This document shows, in pieces, positions 13,727 through 17,874 of a stretch of 17,874 nucleotides of DNA; the stretch's first letter is position 1, and the number at the start of each line of letters is the position of its first letter. This DNA comes from Parcubacteria group bacterium Gr01-1014_56 (GTDB lineage: Bacteria > Patescibacteriota > Minisyncoccia > Phycocordibacterales > SBAW01). The stretch covers positions 1-17,874 of the forward strand of contig VMFK01000007.1 in NCBI GenBank assembly GCA_007375995.1, in the 5' to 3' direction. Made by a program: the position numbers and the translations under genes. Below the pieces are notes generated by a model, which ran no database searches, was not told where the DNA came from, and was given only the letters and a program-made list of their open reading frames with translations.

Positions 13727-14272
13727 ATGCAAACAAGCACTATTCGCCCCAAGGAGGACCAAAACCTATGGAATTTCGTGTTTTCTGTCTTCTTCATTAT
13801 GGTGCTTATTGGGGCTTTGTGGGTTATGAGGGAGGTCAGAGGCGGGTTTCTTGTTTCAGTAGAGCCGTTTGATGCGGTTCTAATGGCCTTCGCCTCCTTT
13901 AGGGTCACTCGGCTAATTGTGTATGACAAAATAAGCCGCTGGTTTAGGGAGTTATTTGTGCAAAGGCGCGTATTTGAGAAGGACGGCAAGACCTGGGTTG
14001 AAATAACCCCTTTTGGGAGGGGTTTCCGCCATACTATATATAACCTGCTGGAGTGCCCGTGGTGCATCGGTATCTGGTCGGGCCTGATCGTGATGGTTTG
14101 CTACTTTATCTTCCCCTGGGCGTGGTCAGTTATCTTCTTTTTGGCACTTGCGGGGGCGGGGAGCCTTATCCAGATATTTGCTAACTTTTTAGGCTGGAGA
14201 GCCGAGTACTACAAGCTAGAAGCCAATATAAAGGAGAAATCAGGCGCCACCTCCGACCGCTCAGGGTTATAA
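13727..14272 (+). CDS. DUF1360 family membrane protein
   Basis: The 181-residue product matches the DUF1360 layout. An N-terminal transmembrane helix (about 15-34) is followed by a segment AFASFRVTRLIVYDKISRWFR typical of the family. A charged loop and GFRHTIYNLLECPWCIGIW come next, with the conserved CPWC pair (C110, C113). Two more hydrophobic segments (about 114-130 and 133-152) and a charged tail complete it. The biochemical role is unknown. The cysteine pair at a membrane edge may bind metal or form a disulfide. The gene diverges from nrdA and converges on the Gmad2 gene with only 4 bp between the stops. An upstream in-frame reading is not supported by signals. Confidence 0.8.
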   Translation: MQTSTIRPKEDQNLWNFVFSVFFIMVLIGALWVMREVRGGFLVSVEPFDAVLMAFASFRVTRLIVYDKISRWFRELFVQRRVFEKDGKTWVEITPFGRGFRHTIYNLLECPWCIGIWSGLIVMVCYFIFPWAWSVIFFLALAGAGSLIQIFANFLGWRAEYYKLEANIKEKSGATSDRSGL

Positions 14273-14279
14273 AGCTTTA
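14270..14279. repeat. 10-bp palindrome holding two convergent stop codons
   Basis: TAAAGCTTTA is self-complementary and contains the TAA of the DUF1360 gene and the TAA of the Gmad2 gene. No GC-rich terminator lies between the two genes, so their transcripts probably overlap. Confidence 0.6.
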
Positions 14280-14726
14280 AAACGCAATAGGAAGGTCGAA
14301 ATATTTGTCGCGAATGGGGTCGCCGGAGGGGTTGTCGTTTTTGAGGCGGATAAAACCACTCTTGCCAGCGCCCGTTGAAGTGAAGGTAACTATTGCTACA
14401 AACGGCACCAAACTCTCAGTCATCCAGTCACTTTGCGCCTCGGCGTGGCCCTGGCCGACTATGTTTTTATTTTCGTCGAGAATGTCGATAGGGAAGCTTG
14501 CCTCAAAGTAATAGGTACCAAGTGCACTCCCCGTAATTGTCACGGGAGAGGCAATAGCAGCTTTAGGCGCAGGGCTCGTGACCGAGAGGTTCTCGTTTGA
14601 GGTCGGCACACCATTATTGTCAGTAGTGTCGGGAGCTACTGCTGTCTGGGGTGAGAGGAAAGAAAATGCAATAAACCCAGCCAGAGCTATAGCAATCACT
14701 ACCGCAATTCCAAGCAGTGTTTTCAT
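14277..14726 (-). CDS. Membrane-anchored Gmad2 immunoglobulin-like domain protein
   Basis: The 149-residue product has an N-terminal hydrophobic anchor or uncleaved signal (about 4-24), a Thr/Asn/Pro-rich linker (about 25-47) and a C-terminal beta-sandwich of the Gmad2 type. Its marks are ASPVTITGSALGTYYFEASF, then ILDENKNIVGQGHAEAQSDW and a terminal IRLKNDNPSGDP with YFDLPI. Gmad2 was named from spore germination proteins but is widespread in CPR genomes, which do not sporulate; an extracytoplasmic binding or structural role is inferred. The start has TGC-TAGGAT exactly 6 nt upstream and no ribosome binding site. It diverges from the pilus operon. Confidence 0.82.
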   Translation of the reverse strand: MKTLLGIAVVIAIALAGFIAFSFLSPQTAVAPDTTDNNGVPTSNENLSVTSPAPKAAIASPVTITGSALGTYYFEASFPIDILDENKNIVGQGHAEAQSDWMTESLVPFVAIVTFTSTGAGKSGFIRLKNDNPSGDPIRDKYFDLPIAF

Positions 14727-14732
14727 ATAAGT

Positions 14733-14741
14733 ATCCTAGCA
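14733..14741 (-). promoter_or_regulatory. Extended -10 of the Gmad2 gene
   Basis: On the minus strand TGC plus TAGGAT (14738-14733) ends exactly 6 nt before ATG 14726. It uses the same hexamer and the same spacing as the DUF1360 promoter on the other strand 1 kb away. Confidence 0.6.
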
Positions 14742-14765
14742 CGCCTAGCCCCTCGGGTGAGGGAA

Positions 14766-14794
14766 TTGATTTACCACGTATTTGCTGTTACAAC
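14766..14794 (+). promoter_or_regulatory. Promoter of the pilus operon
   Basis: TTGATT (14766-14771, 4/6) and TACAAC (14789-14794, 4/6) with a TGT extension are spaced 17 bp. The -10 ends 10 nt before ATG 14805. Because this lies downstream of the in-frame GTG at 14757, it supports the shorter start. Confidence 0.55.
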
Positions 14795-14804
14795 AGTGGC
14801 CTCC

Positions 14805-16028
14805 ATGCCCCATACAGCGCGGAACCGTACGGTTAAAGAAATCCTTGCACGGGGAGAGGTCTCTATCATTGACCTCGTTGACACCTTGGTTAATCAAGCG
14901 CACGCTCTACGCGCTTCCGATATTCACATAGACCCCACAGAAGAGGGGGTAGTGGTACGACTGCGCATCGACGGCATACTCCATGACAAATTTTTCTTTA
15001 CTAAAAGGCTTCATCCTGACATCATTTCCCGCATAAAAATAATGAGCGCCTTGCGTATCGACGAGCACCAGGCAGCGCAGGACGGGCGCTTTCGCATGAT
15101 GCTTGACGACGCCACGCCGGTCGATGTCCGTATTTCTATCACCCCCACCTACTATGGAGAAAACGCCGTCCTGCGCCTCTTGGCAGACAAAGCAGAGGAA
15201 TTTACCTTGGCGAGCCTTGGCTTTAGCGAGGAAGACCAGAAAAAGCTGCTCCACGCAATACACCGCCCGCACGGCATGATCCTCGCAACGGGCCCCACCG
15301 GCTCGGGCAAAACCACTACACTCTACACACTTCTTAAAATGCTTAACCAGAAGGCGGTGTCAATCGTTACTATTGAAGACCCGGTCGAGTATGCGGTCTC
15401 TGGTATCACGCAAATACAAATAAACCCCCGTACGGGGCTCACCTTTGCCCAAGGGTTGCGCTCTATTTTGCGCCAGGACCCAAACATCATTATGGTGGGG
15501 GAGATACGCGATGCAGAGACAGCCGGTATTGCGGTTAACACAGCACTCACGGGCCATCTTTTGCTTTCAACGCTCCACACCAGCGACTCTGCCACCACGC
15601 TCCCGCGTCTGCTTGACATGGGGGTTGACCCGTACCTGGTTGCCTCAACGGTCAATGTTGCCGTGGGCCAGCGCCTCGTGCGCAAAATCTGCGACCACTG
15701 TCGCGAAGTCTACGCGCTCTCGCCAGCCGAGAAAGAGGCATTAACAAGTGTCCTTTTGCCGGGACAGTTGGGGGAGACACAGACCTTTTTTTGCGGTCGA
15801 GGTTGTAGGGTATGCGACAGCACTGGCTACTCGGGGCGCGTCGGTATCAACGAGGTTATGGTTGTTGATACCGACATCCGCGACGCTATACTAAAAAAGG
15901 CCTCTGCCGCCAATATACGAGCGATTGCGATACAAAATGGCATGACCACCATGTTTGTAGATGGCTTTCTGAAAGCGGCAGAGGGTAAAACGACTATCAC
16001 AGAGGTACTGCGCACTATCAATGAATAA
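14805..16028 (+). CDS. pilB: Type IV pilus assembly ATPase (PilB/GspE family), short form
   Basis: Cytoplasmic hexameric ATPase that powers pilus or pseudopilus assembly. From ATG 14805 it has 407 residues. An N2-type domain (ASDIHIDPTEEGVVVRLRIDG) comes first. Walker A GPTGSGKT (about 162-169), the Asp box IEDPVEY, Walker B IIMVGEIRDAETAG (about 228-241) and the His box LSTLHTSDS follow. A zinc-type cysteine set C296, C299, C334 and C337 marks the assembly (PilB/GspE) branch rather than PilT. The usual N-terminal N1 domain is missing, so it is shorter than the typical PilB of about 560 residues. It may contact the inner membrane platform differently. The longer GTG start at 14757 would place the promoter inside the gene. 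The end overlaps pilC by 8 bp. Confidence 0.93.
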   Translation: MPHTARNRTVKEILARGEVSIIDLVDTLVNQAHALRASDIHIDPTEEGVVVRLRIDGILHDKFFFTKRLHPDIISRIKIMSALRIDEHQAAQDGRFRMMLDDATPVDVRISITPTYYGENAVLRLLADKAEEFTLASLGFSEEDQKKLLHAIHRPHGMILATGPTGSGKTTTLYTLLKMLNQKAVSIVTIEDPVEYAVSGITQIQINPRTGLTFAQGLRSILRQDPNIIMVGEIRDAETAGIAVNTALTGHLLLSTLHTSDSATTLPRLLDMGVDPYLVASTVNVAVGQRLVRKICDHCREVYALSPAEKEALTSVLLPGQLGETQTFFCGRGCRVCDSTGYSGRVGINEVMVVDTDIRDAILKKASAANIRAIAIQNGMTTMFVDGFLKAAEGKTTITEVLRTINE

Positions 16029-17109
16029 AAGAATTTCTTTTTTTAACTCACTCACTTTTGTGCGGTTTTCGGTCAAAGAGCAAACGTTGTTTGCAAAACG
16101 CCTTTCTTTTTTAGTAAAGGCGGGGATGCCCCTGTTGGATTGTCTTCATCTGATCCGCAAACAAACGAGATCGAAAGCAAAAGTGCAAGTGTACGACGCA
16201 ATCATCAAAGACGTTACAAACGGCCAGTATCTCTCGACCAGCCTGGGTAAGTTTAAGCGCTTCTTCGGTGAGTTTGCCGTAAACATTATCCGGGTGGGGG
16301 AAAACAGCGGTATTTTAAGCCAAAATTTAGCCTACTTGGCCGATGAATTGAGTAAAAAACACGCGCTTCAGCGTAAAGTGGTAGGCACGCTTGTGTACCC
16401 GATTTTTATCACTGTGGCGACGCTTGGCGTCACCAGCATCCTCACTACTTTTATTTTTCCCAAACTCATGCCGATATTCGTGAGTTTGCATGTCGAACTC
16501 CCGTGGACTACGCGCGCACTTATAGCTACTTCAGAATTTTTACGTAACGACTGGCTGTACCTTATCCTCTCTATCATTTTTATCCTTGCGGCATGGTTTA
16601 TACTCCGGCGGCGGTTTATACAAGTGCAGTATCTGGGCGACCGCGTGTTGCTTAGGCTCCCATTTGCGGGCGCAATCACTCGCTCCTACAACCTCACTAA
16701 TTTTTGCCGGACTCTCGGGCTCCTCCTCAAGAGTGGCGTACAGGTGTCCGAGGCCATGGTTATTACCGCTGAGACGACCAACAACTTGGTGTATCGCCGC
16801 GCGTATATACGCATTGCCAAATGCATCGTTAAGGGCGAACCTATTTCGCGCCAGCTGGAGAAAGAGCGCCCGCTTTTCCCCGATATGCTGACCCATCTGG
16901 TTGCGATAGGCGAGCAAACCGGCAATCTTTCTGCAACCTGTACATATCTAGGAGAACTGTACGAAAGCGAGGTAGACGAGCTCACCAAAAGCCTCTCAAG
17001 TTCTATTGAGCCGGTGCTTATGATCCTGATGGGTATTCTGGTGGGGATCATCGCCGTTTCCGTTATCACGCCGATTTATGCAATCACTCAACATCTTTCA
17101 CCCCGGTAG
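16021..17109 (+). CDS. pilC: Type IV pilus inner membrane platform protein PilC (GspF family)
   Basis: Inner membrane platform protein on which the ATPase acts to extrude pilins. The 362-residue product has two GspF cytoplasmic domains. The first is about 22-122 (FAKRLSFLVKAGMPLLDCL, VGENSGILSQNL). The second is about 225-330 (FCRTLGLLLKSGVQVSEAM, AIGEQTGNLSATC), a clear internal duplication. Transmembrane segments are at about 123-148, 179-196 and 331-355. Length and layout are normal for the family (about 400), with a short N-terminus. It overlaps pilB by 8 bp and the following pseudopilin by 32 bp, so translational coupling is likely. Confidence 0.93.
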   Translation: MNKRISFFNSLTFVRFSVKEQTLFAKRLSFLVKAGMPLLDCLHLIRKQTRSKAKVQVYDAIIKDVTNGQYLSTSLGKFKRFFGEFAVNIIRVGENSGILSQNLAYLADELSKKHALQRKVVGTLVYPIFITVATLGVTSILTTFIFPKLMPIFVSLHVELPWTTRALIATSEFLRNDWLYLILSIIFILAAWFILRRRFIQVQYLGDRVLLRLPFAGAITRSYNLTNFCRTLGLLLKSGVQVSEAMVITAETTNNLVYRRAYIRIAKCIVKGEPISRQLEKERPLFPDMLTHLVAIGEQTGNLSATCTYLGELYESEVDELTKSLSSSIEPVLMILMGILVGIIAVSVITPIYAITQHLSPR

Positions 17110-17521
17110 AGCTTTCACGCTCATCGAGATACTCGTCGTTGTTGCTGTTTTCACGTTGATTATAGGCCTCGGGCTTTTTATGAGTATGGACGTCTACCGC
17201 GGCTTCTCCTTCCGCTCCGAGCGCGATGTGATGGTGAGCATACTGCAAAAAGCCCGCAGCCGTGCCATAAACAACTACCATCAAACGCCCTGGGGCGTAT
17301 GCTATGTTGCTCCAAATTACCTTATATTTCGTGGCACCACGTGCGACTCGAGGCTCTCAACCAACGAAACAATCCCCGCTAATGCCGCCCCCGGTGGTCT
17401 TTCAGGAAGTGTGGTGTTTAGCCAACTAGGCGGCACGACAACCGGAGCTACCCTCACCGTTACAGAACATGGTAAAACCTCCACCATAACCATCAATTAT
17501 GAAGGCGCTATTATCTGGTAA
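17078..17521 (+). CDS. Type IV pilin-like protein (GspH/FimT-like pseudopilin)
   Basis: The 147-residue prepilin has a short leader ending PGRA, then FTLIEILVVVAVF, the class III signal recognised by prepilin peptidase. Numbering mature residues, F is +1 and E is +5. The -1 residue is Ala (A12), where Gly is usual. The hydrophobic helix runs to about residue 36. A ILQKARSRAINN helix and a beta-rich C-terminal domain follow, a GspH/FimT-like arrangement. Cysteines C75 and C89 could form a disulfide. ATG 17078 lies inside the pilC end (32-bp overlap). The gene ends 23 bp inside the next pseudopilin gene. It may be a minor pilin that primes pilus assembly; that is inference. Confidence 0.85.
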   Translation: MQSLNIFHPGRAFTLIEILVVVAVFTLIIGLGLFMSMDVYRGFSFRSERDVMVSILQKARSRAINNYHQTPWGVCYVAPNYLIFRGTTCDSRLSTNETIPANAAPGGLSGSVVFSQLGGTTTGATLTVTEHGKTSTITINYEGAIIW

Positions 17522-17874
17522 AAACCTTCAAGGTTCGACCTTGAAGAGGGGAGTCAGCACGCTCGAAATTCTGATAGCGTTTGCTGTCCTCATGCTGTCT
17601 TTGACAGCAGTGATCGGTGTTTTGTTTGGCACTCAGTCTGTCTTTGTTGACACAGAAACCAACAGCGAAGCGCTCTACAAAGCGCACGCCGCGCTTGAGG
17701 AGGAGCGTGCGCTGTCACGGCAGGATTTTTTGGCGGTGAGCACTACCCCAAGTACGGTTGAATTGGTTGGCAGCCTTTCCTACACTAAAAAAATGACGGT
17801 CGTTGATCTAACTCCGTGTAAAAAACAGGCGACCTCGACTATCACATGGATAAACGAAGGCCGTCCGCAAAAAA
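17499..17874 (+). CDS. Second type IV pilin-like protein (partial, runs off the window)
   Basis: Reading from ATG 17499 gives 125 codons open to the window end. The N-terminus is MKALLSGKNLQGSTLKRG, then VSTLEILIAFAVLMLSLTAV. This is a basic leader ending in Gly (-1, G18), V +1 and E +5 (E23), and a hydrophobic helix, so it is a second prepilin. The downstream part has a helical EALYKAHAALEEERAL segment, resembling PilV/GspI-type minor pilins, but the rest is outside the window. It overlaps the upstream pilin by 23 bp. A 9-bp hairpin lies inside the leader-peptide codons. It was too incomplete for ordinary ORF calling but the signals are clear. Confidence 0.82.
   Translation, partial: MKALLSGKNLQGSTLKRGVSTLEILIAFAVLMLSLTAVIGVLFGTQSVFVDTETNSEALYKAHAALEEERALSRQDFLAVSTTPSTVELVGSLSYTKKMTVVDLTPCKKQATSTITWINEGRPQK
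17526..17546 (+). repeat. Hairpin just after the first pseudopilin stop
   Basis: CTTCAAGGT (17526-17534) pairs perfectly with ACCTTGAAG (17538-17546) over a 3-nt loop. It starts 4 nt after the TAA of the first pseudopilin and is inside the leader region of the second. There is no U tail, so it is more likely an mRNA stability or translation-tuning element than a terminator. Confidence 0.6.

Noticed and set aside
14757..14804. GTG start extending pilB upstream
   Set aside because: A 17-bp-spaced promoter lies inside this extension, and the added residues are not PilB-like.

Overview
This window is a chromosomal segment with mixed gene orientation, very short intergenic gaps, compact proteins and no rRNA, tRNA, CRISPR array or insertion sequence. 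Gene content suggests a Patescibacteria/CPR bacterium, probably of the Parcubacteria group. It includes dnaG-rpoD behind rpoC, a short PilB/GspE ATPase with PilC and pilin-like genes, DUF1360 and Gmad2 proteins, an archaeal/plant-like motif 3 in HisRS, and a Phe-type (class Ic) ribonucleotide reductase. That placement is inference from gene content; no marker phylogeny could be run.

Layout. 1-158: tail of rpoC, then a bidirectional hairpin terminator. 222-320 (-): a 32-codon membrane microprotein, too short for ordinary ORF calling, with its own consensus promoter and ribosome binding site. 420-4248 (+): dnaG, the rpoD-type sigma factor and a PD-(D/E)XK nuclease. 4312-5013 (-): a membrane-anchored DsbA-like protein. 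5040-6433: a small accessory block with a secreted 120-residue protein and a 224-residue orphan, each with its own promoter, ribosome binding site and intrinsic terminator, and a perfect 34-bp palindrome between them. 6444-8270 (-): hisS followed by a DEDDy exonuclease. 8299-9081 (+): truB, diverging from hisS across 28 bp. 9166-9306 (+): a 46-residue membrane microprotein with a textbook promoter. 9354-13543 (-): nrdA then nrdB, separated by a degenerate second copy of the 34-bp palindrome. 13727-14272 (+): DUF1360 membrane protein. 14277-14726 (-): Gmad2 lipoprotein-like or anchored protein. 14805-17874 (+): type IV pilus operon pilB-pilC-pseudopilin-pseudopilin, with every junction overlapping; the last gene runs off the window.

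How it works together. The left part holds core transcription and replication initiation (RNA polymerase, primase, sigma). The middle holds translation and nucleic-acid upkeep (HisRS, TruB, exonuclease). The right part makes deoxynucleotides and builds a type IV pilus-like machine that could serve DNA uptake or attachment. The DsbA-like protein could oxidise the paired cysteines seen in the neighbouring secreted protein and in the first pseudopilin.

The most interesting signal is in how genes start. About eight housekeeping or envelope genes have no Shine-Dalgarno sequence and carry a -10 element, usually the extended TGn type, only 6-11 nt before the ATG, which predicts leaderless mRNAs. Four small or orphan genes instead have full -35/-10 promoters with a 17-bp spacer and a Shine-Dalgarno sequence. 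This looks like two separate expression modes in one genome.
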